From NCBI GenBank assembly GCA_033439265.1, contig JAVTVX010000024.1, forward strand, positions 1,798,001 to 1,862,000: DNA of 64,000 nucleotides, given 5' to 3'. Positions 47,595 to 59,959 of this stretch are shown here, piece after piece. The DNA is from Dillenia suffruticosa (lineage: Eukaryota; Streptophyta; Magnoliopsida; Dilleniales; Dilleniaceae). The translations under genes were made by a program, and so were the position numbers. The notes under the pieces were generated by a model. The model saw nothing but the letters and a program-made list of their open reading frames with translations. It searched no databases and was not told the DNA's origin. Every line of letters starts with the position of its first letter. The stretch's first letter is position 1.

Positions 47595-47779
47595 TGATCG
47601 ACCAAAACATAGGAGAGAAAGAAAAAACTCTTTAACTCACAAGTCCATGCCCGTAAGGCCTGCCGCATTCTCCTCATCATCCTCCTCAGTCACACATGTT
47701 ACCGTTGCATTTAAATCTTCTCCTTCTTCTAAATACGCTTGGGCTGGCATGGAGAAGGCCAGATGATCATCTCCTGGAT

Positions 47780-48735
47780 CTAATTCCTGAGGCCCTGGCT
47801 CCCTATAGAATCTTGCTGTCTCCAGTCACCCAGCCCATACAACGATCTCATGTTGGGCTGATTAGAATTTGGACCATCAAATAAAAATTTTAAACTTCCC
47901 GACCCAGGAAAGCCTGGATTGGTAATGCCCGACCGCCCCAGCTCCCTTTCGGTTGCTCCGACCCGACATATCTTATCCCTACCGCTTTGCGCACATTGCT
48001 TCCCCTCGCTCTGAAACAAAATTCGAAGGCATCTTCTGATACCTCCTAGTCCGTGCCTCCACTTTCTTCTTCCCTCTCGCTCTTCTCCTTCCAACCTTAG
48101 CAGCTCAGTCTGACCTACCTCCTCTCGCTCTCTGAACCTTGCTGACAGCCCTTCTGTGCCACCTCCCTGTCTCTGTTGAGTCAAGCACTCATCCTTAGGG
48201 CTGCCGTTGACAAATTGCAAACCCTCAAACCTGTTTTGATTAAAGTTCTCTTTCTTCTCCTTTCCTCTAGACATGCTCGATTTGGAAGTTTTTGGTTTTC
48301 GGGCCACGATCATCCACGGCCCCAAGCCGCCGCTCTCCGCCGTGGTCCGCCGAGATTCGTAAGAATCCTCCCTTTCCTTAATCTCCCCTTCCTAATTCTC
48401 AGCTGGGTTATTGCTCTTTTGCCCCCCGCATTCCTCCTTTGTATGCCCTACTTCACCACAAATGAAGCAGATGACGTGTAATCCCTCATACCCAATCCTC
48501 TGGGTTCTCCTTCCTATCTTGATATTTGGGATCAAGGGTTTCTCTAAATCCATTTCAACACAGACCCTCGCGTATTTTCCTCTCAGCACAATAGTCGTGT
48601 TGGCGTCAACCTTGATTAGTTTTCCTACAGCTTTACCCATTTCCATTAGAGCGCTTTCGTTAAAGAATTCAATTGAGAGCTGAGGCAACCTAATCCAAAC
48701 TACTGTTCTCTGTATCTCAGCGGACGCAGAAGATA
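47780..48735 (-). pseudogene. LINE ORF1 (DUF4283/zinc knuckle) 3' part
   Basis: It begins inside the domain with SASAEIQRTVVWIRLPQLSI, continues IVLRGKYARVCVEMDLEKPL and ends that segment with a CCHC knuckle (CFICGEVGHTKEEC). A break follows; then GPWMIVARKPKTSKSSMSRG opens the charged linker typical of plant LINE ORF1. The first part of DUF4283 is missing because of 5' truncation. Confidence 0.75.
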
Positions 48736-49539
48736 AGATATTAAATTTTTTAAATAAATTTTAAATTTTAAATTTTTTTAAAAAAAAAATTATATTAACA
48801 AAATACTCCTTTAAACAAGTATACAAGTATATCGATCAAATTAAATTATTTGAAATATAATTTTATATAATAATAAAAAAATAATAATAATAATAAAAAA
48901 AGGGTGGAGTCCAACGCGAAGATACGCGGTTTTCATGTTGGGTCTAAGACTCGAGAAGGCCATGCCTTTGAAAAGGTGGAACATGGGTCGTCATCTCAAC
49001 TGATATCTCAAAGAGTAATTTATTTAGGGGTGATTTATCCTCATAATTTTTTTTCTTGCATGTTTTAATTTTTAAAAAATCTTAAATTTTACATATTTTC
49101 CAATAATACTTTTCAAATATTTTGCTTTCTTAGAGAAATAGAAAGAGAAAGGAGAGAGAAACTTGTGCAAGAAAAGAGAGAGAGAGAGAGAGAGGGAGGG
49201 AGGGAGGGAGGGAGAGAGAAACCACAATGATTTCTATATTTTATATTATTTATTATTATTTAAAATTAAATTAAAATTAGGTTAAAAAAATAAAGAGGAA
49301 ATTACTTCACACCCTTTTCTTTGTTACCCCCTCGGAGATTTGTGAAACAATGCACAAAAGATTTACATGACATGCGTGTATCTAAAAATGGTTCAATTAT
49401 TATAAAATGGATATTTCATGTCAAAATATATTTTGAAATAAATGAACCAATCATGAATAACCAAATACAAAGGCCATAAGAAAGGCAGTAGCTATTTATT
49501 TTCCTGTCCTCCAATTTTTTTTTAAATATAAAATTTATA

Positions 49540-49690
49540 ATTTCAACTTTTTTATAAACTATAATATTTAATATTCACATGCATTATGTTTTTAAAAAAT
49601 AATACAACTAAATTTAATTTAAACGAATTATATAAAATTCGAATCTAAAATTTTATTTTAAAAATATTAGTATCTAAATAATTTCATCGA
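49540..49690 (-). repeat. AT-rich dispersed repeat, inverted fragment
   Basis: ACTAAATTTAATTTAAACGA, TATAAAATTCGAATCTAAAA and TTTTAAAAATATTAGTATCT follow the inverted order of the family. Confidence 0.35.
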
Positions 49691-49866
49691 AGATAAAAAA
49701 GCATGTATTTCACTGTCACATAATTTCAATTAAGATCTAAAATATTATTTGCTTGATAAAAAGCATGACAATTTATCTTGTTTATTATATTTTGTTCTCA
49801 AAATTTTTTATCTTGTCATTCTTTGCATAGTATTAAAAAAAATCTAGTCCCCAAAAATAATCTAAT

Positions 49867-49945
49867 GATACAAACCTTCCTTCCCAACTTGATAATCTCG
49901 GTTCAAATCCTCTTATATAATAAAAAATAAATAAATAAATAAAAT
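49867..49945 (+). repeat. probable ~80-bp tRNA-like SINE copy with good B box
   Basis: CTAATGATACAAACCTTCCT, CCCAACTTGATAATCTCGG and GGTTCAAATCC, followed by ATATAATA and a (TAAA)n tail. GGTTCAAATCC is a near-perfect pol III B box, the best among the copies, and supports the tRNA origin of the family. Confidence 0.5.
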
Positions 49946-50770
49946 CTCATTGTCACGGAACAAAATCGAAAAAATTAGATCCTAATTTTGAGAATAATGA
50001 TGAATAATCACAAATAAACTCTAACAATCATAGCCTGTGATATATAAAAACCCAAATCACAACTTTTCTCTACAAAAGAGAGGGAGTCGAAAGCTACAAA
50101 GAGAAGGAATTTAAAACTAGACACCAGAAAGCCTGGGCTAGAGACAGCTTTGTACATGAAAGTCAACTCATAATCAGTGAGAGACACAAAAGTAGATTTC
50201 ATGCCCACTGCACCGCGCACGATCTTGGAAAATTTTAAAAACCCTAGATTGATCATTCGTTAAAAATAGTGAAAGGCAAAACCAGTCCCGGAGAAAGGAG
50301 AATTACTTGCACTTTGAAAACTTTTTCTCGAAAACATGCATGTATAAAAAGACTACTCTCGTTATAAACTTAATTCATGAATCATTTTCACGTAGGACTA
50401 CAAAAAATTCGGTCACCACCCCCATATGGCAAAAACCCCAAAAGACATAAAAAGGGCAACTTGGGTGTGGTCAACCTCAGACTCATATAAAAATAAATCT
50501 GCATGTCATAAAACTTGCACCATATAATATAGAATTAAAATAGACAAACTGAAAGTAACAAATGGATTCATAACGAAGTACCATGTACCAAATAACAAGA
50601 TCTTTCCAAAGGTGAAATACAACATCTTCCTGTCTCCTTGACGATACCCATTACAAAATTCGACATTAAGAAATTGGAAAACGTTAGTAACTTCTTTGTA
50701 ATGGATAATTAAAAGCGTAGGAAAGACTTTTCCCTCCAAAAAGAAAAAGATACCTAGATGAAAAAATAGA

Positions 50771-52087
50771 TTAAGCATTCTGTATTTTAGCTGCAAAGAC
50801 ATCGAAAATATCCGGAGGATACTGCACAACTTCATCCAAGGTTGCGGTCTGCTGCATCATTGCAGGAAAGTTGACTGGAACTTCATTGCAAAACGGCGGC
50901 GCTTGGAAACCAAAAGCGGTCCCACCATCACCACTGCCACCAGAAGAGTTGCCAAACTGCAGTGGAGGCTGAGGAACAAAAGCCTGATAATTACAACTAT
51001 TTTTATTATGATTAGAAGATGAATCAAAGTAGAGATCGAAGTAGTCATTCTCAATTCCCCTTCTCATATCATTCAGCGTTACATTAACGTTGTTCATGCC
51101 GCTCTCCATCATCACCATCGGCGGCGCAACGTTAAGGTCTGACTGGTGGTCAACGACCTGGGAGTAAAAGCAGGAGGATGATTTGGCGTGGACGACGTCG
51201 CGCTTCTCGGAGCTTGATTTTGGCGGGAGAAAGCCTTGAATGATCTCCTGAAGCAAACCAGAATCGGACGGCTCAGATGGGATGAAGTCAGAGTCGGGAA
51301 TAGGACTTGATGTCCTTGTGGGGACACCGTCGAGTATTTGATCATATTCCACGATAGGCAGATTCTTACATAATTCAGTAGAAACAGTATTCCTCGTTGA
51401 GGAGACTACGCTCTTAGTCGAGGAATTAGAGTTGGCCAGGAAGTGTAAAGGTTCATAGCCAGGCTGAGGCTGAGGAGTAGTGGGTGCACCGAATTTTGAT
51501 GAACTAAAACTCGAACTCCCAGTAGAAGAAGAGTTGATAAAGTCGCGCAAGAGGAACATATTGAGAGAGTTGTTCTTTTGCTGTTGTTGAGGTTGAGAAC
51601 TAGGAGAGACAACAAAAGGAGTTGGACGAGGAGCGAGCTCGTGAGCAATAATGGACGGCTGAGACGGTTTTTGGAAGTTGAAAGAATGTAAGAGATGATG
51701 CTCAGGTGCAGCAAGTGGTAGGTGGTGAGTATGAGGAGGGGAAGTAGGAGGATAGACAAAATTGGTTCGAGCTTTGACACCACGCATGGCTCGAGCCGCA
51801 CAGTCGTAAGCGCATGCCGCCTCTTCAGCCGTGTCGAATGTTCCGAGCCAACGCCGTTCCTTCGACTGCGGGTCACGGATCTCGGCCGCATAACGACCCC
51901 ATGGACGACGTCGTACTCCTCGGTACCTCATCGTACCACCCGAACTGCCACCGCCGCCGTCTTTTAGTGCTCTCTTTGCGGTAGTGGTGGCTTTCTTGAT
52001 GTGATCGGACGACCCGAAATCTTTCGGGTCGGGGTCAGTGACTTGAGTAGTGAAGCCACCATTGAGTCTTCTCATGGCTTCTTCCAT
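50771..52087 (-). CDS. AP2/ERF transcription factor, ESR/DORNROESCHEN group
   Basis: A single exon of 438 codons starts at the ATG at 52085-52087 ([20 protein letters not shown]), the same MEEA start as Arabidopsis ESR2. One AP2 domain spans residues 55-112 ([20 protein letters not shown] ... [20 protein letters not shown]), with the ERF-type Ala and Asp, so a GCC-box-like target is expected. Outside it are two subgroup VIIIb signatures, NMFLLRD (176-182) and the ESR motif [13 protein letters not shown] (276-288). Known relatives promote shoot regeneration and embryo/cotyledon patterning; the role here is inferred. The linkers are Ser/Pro/Gln/Asn-rich. The region after the ESR motif (about 150 residues, ending [15 protein letters not shown]) makes it longer than the roughly 300-residue Arabidopsis members. 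A TATA box lies about 100 bases upstream. Confidence 0.93.
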   Translation of the reverse strand: MEEAMRRLNGGFTTQVTDPDPKDFGSSDHIKKATTTAKRALKDGGGGSSGGTMRYRGVRRRPWGRYAAEIRDPQSKERRWLGTFDTAEEAACAYDCAARAMRGVKARTNFVYPPTSPPHTHHLPLAAPEHHLLHSFNFQKPSQPSIIAHELAPRPTPFVVSPSSQPQQQQKNNSLNMFLLRDFINSSSTGSSSFSSSKFGAPTTPQPQPGYEPLHFLANSNSSTKSVVSSTRNTVSTELCKNLPIVEYDQILDGVPTRTSSPIPDSDFIPSEPSDSGLLQEIIQGFLPPKSSSEKRDVVHAKSSSCFYSQVVDHQSDLNVAPPMVMMESGMNNVNVTLNDMRRGIENDYFDLYFDSSSNHNKNSCNYQAFVPQPPLQFGNSSGGSGDGGTAFGFQAPPFCNEVPVNFPAMMQQTATLDEVVQYPPDIFDVFAAKIQNA

Positions 52088-52188
52088 CTCTCTCTCTCTC
52101 TCAACACGAAAACCAAGAGTAAGTAAAAGCAGGGAAATTCTTTTTGGAGTCGGTGAATTTGGCACCTGAGATGCGGTTGTGTGGCGTG

Positions 52189-52196
52189 TATTTATA
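52189..52196 (-). promoter_or_regulatory. TATA box of the ERF gene
   Basis: The minus strand reads ACTATAAATACACGC. It predicts a start near 52160 and a leader of about 70 bases ending in a short (GA)n run just before the ATG, which supports the chosen start codon over the open codons upstream. Confidence 0.65.
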
Positions 52197-53972
52197 GTTG
52201 CATTCAACTCGGGTGGGTTTTGTGTGTGTACGGGGAGAGAGAGAGAGAGAGAGAGACACTTGCATGCGGGCATTTAATGCCGAGGATTTTCCAACTAGTT
52301 GGATTTATTTGGTCCAGAAATACGATGGCTAGGAGTTTATCAACTGAATTTTTCGGTATACATGTTAGTCACTAGCTAGGGTATTCTTCTTCTTTTTTTT
52401 CTCGAAATAAACTGCAGCTTCCATGGGGTTAGTCCTTATACCAGGCCAGTGCGTACTGCATGCATGGATGGAACGAATGATTTTCTTCTTCTTCTGATCT
52501 CCGGCTAGCCTCCCCTTTTGTTATGCTTTTCCTTTACTCACTCGTAGAACCTTTAATTGGGAAAAAAAAAAAGATAAATTTGGAATTCCATTCCTTAATG
52601 AGCAATATAATGTCATTGAATTGGATTTTTATAAGAAAATTTAAATAAAATTTTCATATTAATTACTTTTTTCTATTCTTCTATTTAATTGAATCCCATT
52701 GTGAAATTAAAAAGCAAATAACAAACTTTCATTTTATGTAATTTTAATAGTTTTAATCTAGGCCGATTTGTATAACTTTTGTTTAGAAAATTTTAACCGA
52801 ACTCAGCTCAACTTAATTAAATTATTATTTATATAATATTTTTAATAAAATTTTATAAATAAAAATTATAACTTTTTATAAAGAAAATTAAATTTTCATC
52901 GTATTAATAACTTTTAACCTTCAAAGTTTATCTCTTATCTAAATTTAATTAATATCAATATTTTCAAATGAAATTAAATATAAATAAATTAATACTAAAT
53001 TGTAGTGATTGAATATTGATATTTTTTAAATAAATTTTAATTTTGAGTATTATATATTAAAAAAATAGATTTTTAGATAATTACATTAGAATCGATTTTA
53101 TTCTAATCGAATTTATACAACTTTTCCTTGAATTATTATACTTCACTTATTAAGAAAAATTACTAAACATCGATTATTGTCATTATTTTTTTCCACGTGG
53201 CATAATTTTTTTTTTTAACAACTCATACCGATACACTAGAGCTCCACACCACTTGCTCAAACAGAATTGGAAGTACTCAAATAAATATGGTGACCTTTTT
53301 TATTATTAAAATTCTTTTTTGTAGGAAAAGAATTTAGAAAAATAATTTGGGTTATAAATTTCGAGGTGGGTAATAATTATGAGGGTATTGAAAAATCGGT
53401 TGGTTTGACAGCTAAGAACTCTATTGGGCAGTAATTGCCTTTGGCTATTTCCGAGGGGCCTTGCTTTGAAGCCAAATTAGGGAGAGAAGAAGTGGAGGTT
53501 GTCTTTTTTGGATTTGTTGAAATTTTGATTGATGTCGATTGAAGAAGGAGAAGAAGATAACAATGATTTTGAAGGGGGCAATTATATGCCCCCCCCCCCC
53601 TCTCTCTCTCTCTCTCTTAATTGTCATACAAAAATAACACATTTTCGTATAAAGTGAGCAGCTTGTCAAGTAACCTCATTCTTGAAACATGAAAAAGAAA
53701 GATCGATAGTATATCAAATAATTTGTAAATACAAAATACAAGTTTATTTTATTTTACTTATTATTTTAAAATAATTTAGCTATGACAAGTAATACATTTT
53801 CATAAAAAATGAGCTGGCTGTCACTTGGTACATGAGATAATAAAGACTGCCCTACGCGTCTCTTCAATCTACCAAACATGTAATTGCAAGAAGAGAAAGT
53901 AGAACCACCAGCCAACAAATTGCTGAGAAGGGTATTATCTTGCCATTCTGCATTATTTTTCTAGGAAGTAGA

Positions 53973-53975
<3 letters not shown>
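52197..53975. other. ERF upstream region and AT-rich intergenic DNA
   Basis: A GA run at 52235-52256 lies just upstream of the TATA box. Beyond about 52560 the DNA is AT-rich, with a C10(TC)n joint at 53591-53616 and no gene. Confidence 0.4.

Positions 53976-54007
<32 letters not shown>
53976..54007 (+). repeat. (CT)n microsatellite
   Basis: About 16 CT units, followed by a less AT-rich patch (54008-54480) that holds no frame I can support. Confidence 0.85.
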
Positions 54008-54010
<3 letters not shown>

Positions 54011-54654
54011 CTTGTGATTATAATGCTGAATGATTACACTGGCGGCGCTCAGAAATTGTTCCACCCTTTTTGGTTTTTTTTTTAATTTATTTTCTTCAAA
54101 CTTTTTTTGAGTTAAATGTTCTTTTCGTGAATTTATTGTATCTGATGCTTCTGTTGGGCGTGCGTTTCACTACGCAATTTTTGTGTTTTGTCTTTTGGAG
54201 TTGGGGAAGTGTAGGAGCGTAGTGGTGTGCATTTGTGAGGAGGGGTTTAGGGTTTGAAAACCAAGGTTTTACTATCACATGGACTTGTCTGATGTAGGTG
54301 GTTTTTTATAGGTTAGGGTTCTTAAAAAGGGTATTGCGGTTTATTAGGTTTAGGGCTCTGTTGTTGTTGTTGGTTGATAGAAAAGGGACTCTCCAGAGGT
54401 CAGAAAAAGGCCAGAGGATGTCTCCTTTTGTAATGGCCCTTTCTTCGGTCTTCTCCCAACTTCACTTCCTCAACTGATATTTGTATTACAACTAATTAAC
54501 TTTATTTCATAGTTCCTCAACTGGCCATACTTAATTATTTCAGGTTTACTAAAAAAAACACATTTTCATTAGTTATATATATAAAATAATCATTGATAAT
54601 CTAAACTCATTGCCTAAATGATTGTTCAAGAACACGGGACATATATATATTTTT

Positions 54655-54775
54655 TAAATTATGTTTATACAATAATTATATTAATTTTAATTAAATTTAA
54701 TTTAAATTACATTAAATCCTTAATATATAAAATTTGAATTCAAAAATTTATTTAAAAGATATCAATATCCATTCC
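54655..54775 (-). repeat. AT-rich dispersed repeat, inverted copy
   Basis: TTAATTAAATTTAATTTAAA, TTAATATATAAAATTTGAAT, TCAAAAATTTATTTAAAAGA and TATCAATATCC. The first two blocks closely match the 19820 copy. Confidence 0.45.
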
Positions 54776-57255
54776 CGTCGTGTTTTAAAACTGTCACTTG
54801 AAATCACTTAAAGGATATTACTTGTAAAACCATTTTACATTTAAATTACGAAGAGTTTTGAAATTCTTTAAAACAAAACACGAGAACAAAAGTAACAATA
54901 ATGCCAAACTTAAAATGAGTAAAAATAAAACTTGGGTATATTCTAGGATAGATGTGCCGACATCATGGTGCAAATGTTGGTGCAAACTTTAATGATTTTG
55001 AATCGACCTAAGTGTTGATCTCATGAAGGTAGGAACTTTTAGCTCTGCCCAGTTCGATTCGTAGTTTGGGTGAAGCCTGATTAGTTTTTAAATATTATCA
55101 GAAATTTACAGATATTGGTTAAAATGGTGCAACACGATACGTGGGAAGAGAGAGAGAGAGAATGGCGGTGAAAGGAAAAAGATATCGTGGTTGAGTGAGA
55201 ACGGCAAAGCCGGAGAAAAGAAAAGAAAACGAACGACAAGAGAAGATCCGGTCAGAAGAAATAGAATCCTACTGAAACCAGCTTTTTGCAGTAATTTTCG
55301 CAGCATTTGCAATCGTCCCTCCCGATGATACGAGAGAAGTTGATGAGGCCCGGCCCGGCCCTCATTTATCATCCACCTCTTTTTCTCCTTTTTCTTTTTT
55401 AATAAAAATATCATCAATTATAATTTTAAACGTCTCAAATATTTTTAATTGAAACACTCAATTATTGGCATGTGCTTTTCTTTTTATAAACATTTTTTTT
55501 CTCTGTGTAGGTTATTTTTAATGCAAAATTAGTAATATAAAATATTTTTAATTTTTATTTCACAATATTAGAAATGGATCTTAATTTCACAATATAGGGG
55601 TGTAATTATTTTTATTTGAATTGTATATCAATAGGTACATAACTCCAGGGAAATATCATGGCTTAAAAACTGACCATTGAATTAAGTGGTAGGAGCTACC
55701 TTTTGACGTTGGTTAGGGTAGAGCCACCATGAATCCTCCCTCCATTATAAAAATTAAATAACAGAGTTTGTTGAAAATTTAGGCATGATAAGTGAAGCAC
55801 ACCACATCCTCTACGAACATTGAAGTGGATACTTGGATAATGTAACACCTCTCTCTCTCTCTCTCTCTCGCTGTAATATCCATGAGAGGGAGAGAGGGAG
55901 ACAGAGAGAGCGCGGTTAGATACTTCTGTTTCTCGAGGGTGCTTACGTAGATCAAACTCGATACTATCCATGAGAGGATCAAGTTGTACGGTGTTCTCCA
56001 TATGTAGATCTTCAGATATCCTTCCTGTTCCACAGGGGTCCTTTCGAGCTGCATACCCATATCCAAAACATACTTTTCAAATCCTACGGCTGTTTTGCTT
56101 TTTTAGGTACCTATTTGATGTGAGGTGACTTCAATGTAACAACCGGGAAAAGCCTTTTCTTTTATTAATAATAATAATAATAATAATAATTGTTATAAAA
56201 TATGCGTTAATAAAAAATTTAATTTATGTTATAATTATATATCATGTAAACAGATAAGCATACTAAAACCTGTATATAATTCATACTTACTTTGAAATGA
56301 ACTCCAATAATTTTAAAAGTCAGCAAAATTAAAACATAATTCAATATTAATATCAAAATAATATTAATTTTCTCTTCATCTAAATCAAATGTAATAATCA
56401 GTTAAACATCTCATGCATTTATCGTAGCATTTGGGTTTGATCATTCCTTATGTTGAAAGTTTCGATTTTTTTTATTTATTTTAAAATTATATTACATGGA
56501 TTAAATGAGTTAAAATCAAATAAATTAAACTTTACATGTGAGTTTACAACAGCACTTATTAATTAGTCATTAATCAAATCCATAGATTAAATCAAATTAC
56601 TTAATAATTTATATGGGCTATCTGCTATCACTCTTGTTTTATTTTTAAAAGATAAAATTTTGCTAAATTTGACAAAAGCCTTAATTAGAAACTTTGATAA
56701 GTGCGTTTGGCTAAATGGGTAGAGTATGAATAATTTTTTTAATAAATTATCGATATCTTTAATTATTTTTGTTTTGATTAAATTTGATTTAAATCAAATT
56801 AATTTTTTAAAAAATAAAACTCTTTTAATATATTTTTTCATAAATAAAACTCGAATATAATATTTTATTTATTTTATTTAAAAACTATCGATATTTATCC
56901 ACTGCTTCAACTATTTCTCGTAGAGTATTAATAATCTCATTAATCACGAGTAAGATTGGCCCAAACGGGATAAGATTGGTCCAATAAATAAAGTATGCAG
57001 GAGCCAGCTCAGATTAATTACAATAACATTTTAAAAAAAAGGCAAAATCTAGACCACTACTACTACTATCACTAGACCTTGTACTTTGAGAATTTGTGAA
57101 ACTTTTCCCGTTTTTGGGTGAAAAATTATGGGCCTTTTTCTAGCTTTGGATTCAATTGACAGTCCCGTGGGGAATACAAAAGGTAGAAAATGCAGATAAA
57201 AGCTTTACATGATAAAAAAACATTCCTGCAAATCTCCGAAGTCCATGAGGCATAA

Positions 57256-57259
<4 letters not shown>
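54776..57259. other. intergenic DNA with an unrecognised coding-like patch
   Basis: 55106-55400 (minus) has a GA-rich, leader-like composition. 55696-56066 (minus) has two overlapping frames, one reading MENTVQLDPLMDSIEFDLRK then HPRETEVSNRA before a CT run. I recognise neither, and both run into simple repeats (55843-55869). A (TAA)n run lies at 56164-56191. Confidence 0.3.
56735..56900 (-). repeat. AT-rich dispersed repeat, inverted copy
   Basis: AAATTATCGATATCTTTAAT, TGATTAAATTTGATTTAAAT, AAAAATAAAACTCTTTTAAT and AAATAAAACTCGAATATAAT, closing with AAAACTATCGATATTTATCC. Confidence 0.45.

Positions 57260-57287
<28 letters not shown>
57260..57287 (+). repeat. (CT)n microsatellite
   Basis: About 14 CT units. 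The neighbouring frame on the minus strand merely reads it as Arg-Glu repeats. Confidence 0.8.
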
Positions 57288-57290
<3 letters not shown>

Positions 57291-57704
57291 GAGGAATGTC
57301 TAAAACTATATCTCGAGATCCAAAATTGTGCAGGCAGCTCTACGAGGGCTGTAAAAATAATGCTGCCCACATTTCATAAACTCGTGATATCGAGTTTCCA
57401 ATTCTGGACTGGTCAGAAAGAATTATAGTACGCGTCAGGCACTCGAACGCGTGGCGTTTTCTCACCGGACTCTTTGCTCGGTAATTCTTTTCTAAAGTTG
57501 GCAAAATTATAAATCAATACTAAAAAAATAAAATACAATTTATAAAGTAGGGGAAACGAAGATATATATATGTAAATTTTGAAAAAGACAATAATATCTT
57601 ATAAAGTTATATATATTAAAGATTTTTAATAATATTTAAACGTTTCATTAAAGTTTCAAAAATGAAACGATTATATAGCATGGCAATATCAACATTTAGT
57701 TAGT

Positions 57705-57865
57705 TTAATAATTGGATATTGATATCATTTAAATAAAATCTTATATTTGAGTTTTGTATATAAAAAAAATATTTTAAAAAGTTTTACTCTCGATCTAATC
57801 TGAATCCAACCGAATTTAATTGGAATCAATTAATTATCAAATATCAATAATTTATATATAAAAAA
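57705..57865 (+). repeat. AT-rich dispersed repeat, fullest forward copy
   Basis: GTTTAATAATTGGATATTGA, TATCATTTAAATAAAATCTT, ATATTTGAGTTTTGTATATA, AGTTTTACTCTCGATCTAAT, CTGAATCCAACCGAATTTAA and ATCAAATATCAATAATTTAT. It serves as the reference for the inverted copies elsewhere in the window. Confidence 0.55.
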
Positions 57866-58419
57866 TTATAAATATAGCGTGGGTCATTACTTTTTAGTGA
57901 AATTAAATATGAATAAACCACCAATTTTTAAAAGCCTAAATAAATAATATATATTGATAGGTAGTGTGAATGTGTATATATCTGTATATATCAATTAGTA
58001 TCCTGTTTCGCCACAAGCTATATGGAAAAATCTTTGGAAGGGAGTAGAGTCAAATGGCTGTCGGCCTCCAATTCTGACTCCATGTTTTGATTTTTCTTGT
58101 GGGTGTTCATATTTGTGAGATAAAAGAAGATTAATGGACCCAACACGTTGATGGGGTCAGATGATACATAATTTCATCGTCAGGGTTAAATTGATAATAC
58201 AAATTATCATTATACTTAATTGAACTAAAGTGAAGACCTTTTTTACTATAAAAAAAATAAGGAAAAAAAAGAGTTTTTATTTGTAATCCTTGATTTAATT
58301 TCAAAAAATGAACTTGTGAATTAATATTTGTACAAGTGTTTCCTGAAACATCTTATCCCGATGTAAATCTTTACTTTTTCAGAACGTAGAAAAGGTCACA
58401 AATGCAGGTGTTGGGTGTC

Positions 58420-58479
<60 letters not shown>

Positions 58480-59959
58480 CTCTGCAAAAAGACTGCAGCG
58501 GAGGGGATGCAAAAAGGTGAGATGACATGCAAGGGGCATTGAGTGCATGCACTGTTTGAGTTGGACAGGTTAAAAAAAGGTTGTGAAGGCTTGTTTGTTA
58601 CTTTTCAATTTTTGGAATTCCACCCCTCCTTTTCTTACATTCGAGTTGTTCATGAAATTTCCCAAACTCCATGTGGGGATTGGCTTCGCTTCTTCCCCAG
58701 ATTATCCATTCGTAATTCAACCACTTAGGTGATGCTAACTTCGTAGTACCATATCATTTAATTAAATATTTTTTAAAATATTTTTCTTATACCATTTAAT
58801 TTTTTTATAAAAAAAGAATTAAGATTTATATTAGTAATCTTATGGGCGGTTGGTTTACAAAAGGAGAGAGAATTAATGGCATGTCGGATTAACCCGCGGG
58901 GGCATAAACGACACGTTGCTTTCATAAAGATCCGATTTGTCTAATAACCCAAATAGTTAAGCTTTTTCTAAGCCACCGCTTATGCGCCACGTGTGCTCTT
59001 ATGTCGGTTCCCATTACGGTAATTAATCAATTCATAATCCCTCGGCTCAACACTCTTTTAGCTTTGTTCAGAGAAAGTGAAAGCGTACGTACGAGCAGCC
59101 TCTTTGTTCATCTCTGCAGAGCTTAAGCCGTATTGCTGTTTGTAGGTCTCCCTCCCACTCGTGCTCTTCCATTTGCGGCTCCTTTGTTCGTCGCTTCCCT
59201 CTGTCCTCCATGCATTAATTTCAAACTTCAAAGCAACCACCTAGGTGTCACGTGATCGCCATGTATTTAAAATTAACATAAATTTAAAATTTTATATTTT
59301 AAGAAAAATATATAACCTATATTTAAAATTTTAAGAGAACATGTAATTATAATTTTTTTTAAAAAAATTAAAATTCATTATACAATAATAATAAAGAGAT
59401 CTACTCGAAACGAATTAGTTGAATTTTTAAATATCAGTGATCAAATAAAAAAATAATATTACGGTTATAAGTCATTGATTTTAAGTTTAATTATATTTTA
59501 AACATTACAATCATGTAACTCTGGACCCATAATCTTCATTTTGAAGGAAGAAAACAAAAAATTCATGAGTTTAGAATCATTATATATGTGATAAATGTGA
59601 ATATATGATGTCATGAATGTGAATCTCCTGTAACGGTTGCAGAGGAGTGTTGTATGAGGAAGGAGTAGGGAACATTACTGCAAATGGGAACTATGAGATG
59701 GGGTGAAACTTGATAGTGATAGTTTAATCGTGTCTCCTATTAGGGTTATGTGCTCATAATAATAATGTGGTGGCTTGTTGTGGACCACTGCTTGGCTTCA
59801 TGATACAGACTGTTGCCTTCATCTGATGCTGGTCCCCCTAAATTGTTCAAATTATTTCTCCAGAGCTTCGATGTTAAATTTTCTTATTTCATCGATCAAT
59901 ATTCAAAATTTATTTTATTAATACGATCTAAACAATTTAAAATTTATTGAGAAATTGGT
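57866..59959. other. intergenic DNA, no supported gene
   Basis: Apart from the GA run listed separately, 58480-59260 is less AT-rich and contains short frames (58543-58728 plus, 59058-59240 minus) with no recognisable domain. Confidence 0.35.
58423..58478 (+). repeat. (GA)n microsatellite
   Basis: About 28 uninterrupted GA units, the longest in the window. Confidence 0.88.

Larger units (their letters stand above)
43434..48735 (-). mobile_element. L1-type LINE with RNase H, 5'-truncated and mutated
   Basis: Reading the minus strand from 48735 gives the end of ORF1 with a CCHC knuckle, then endonuclease, reverse transcriptase, zf-RVT and RNase H domains in the canonical order. The 3' end is TTCACC plus about 17 A (the T run at 43434-43450). 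Several frameshifts and stops break ORF2, and the 5' end breaks off inside ORF1 where AT-rich DNA begins. It is nonetheless one of the longer-preserved elements and less AT-rich than its flanks, so much younger than the RTE copy. I found no convincing target duplication. Confidence 0.88.
48736..50770. other. AT-rich intergenic DNA
   Basis: It contains a GA/GGGA run at about 49174-49216 and AT-rich repeat fragments near 49540-49690. 50010-50770 is presumed 3' flank of the ERF gene. Its frames of about 80-110 codons on the minus strand show no domain. Confidence 0.4.

Noticed and set aside
47425..48683. several plus-strand frames over the LINE
   Set aside because: They oppose clearly identified LINE endonuclease and ORF1 segments and have no recognisable product.
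43434..48760. target-site duplication of the large LINE
   Set aside because: The bases beyond the poly(T) on the left (TTTAATAAACCCA) and the AT-rich right flank share no convincing repeat, so none is claimed.
51406..51891. 161-codon alternative frame within the ERF gene
   Set aside because: It is a shifted reading of the AP2/ERF coding exon; Leu/Ser/Arg bias comes from the overlapping real frame.
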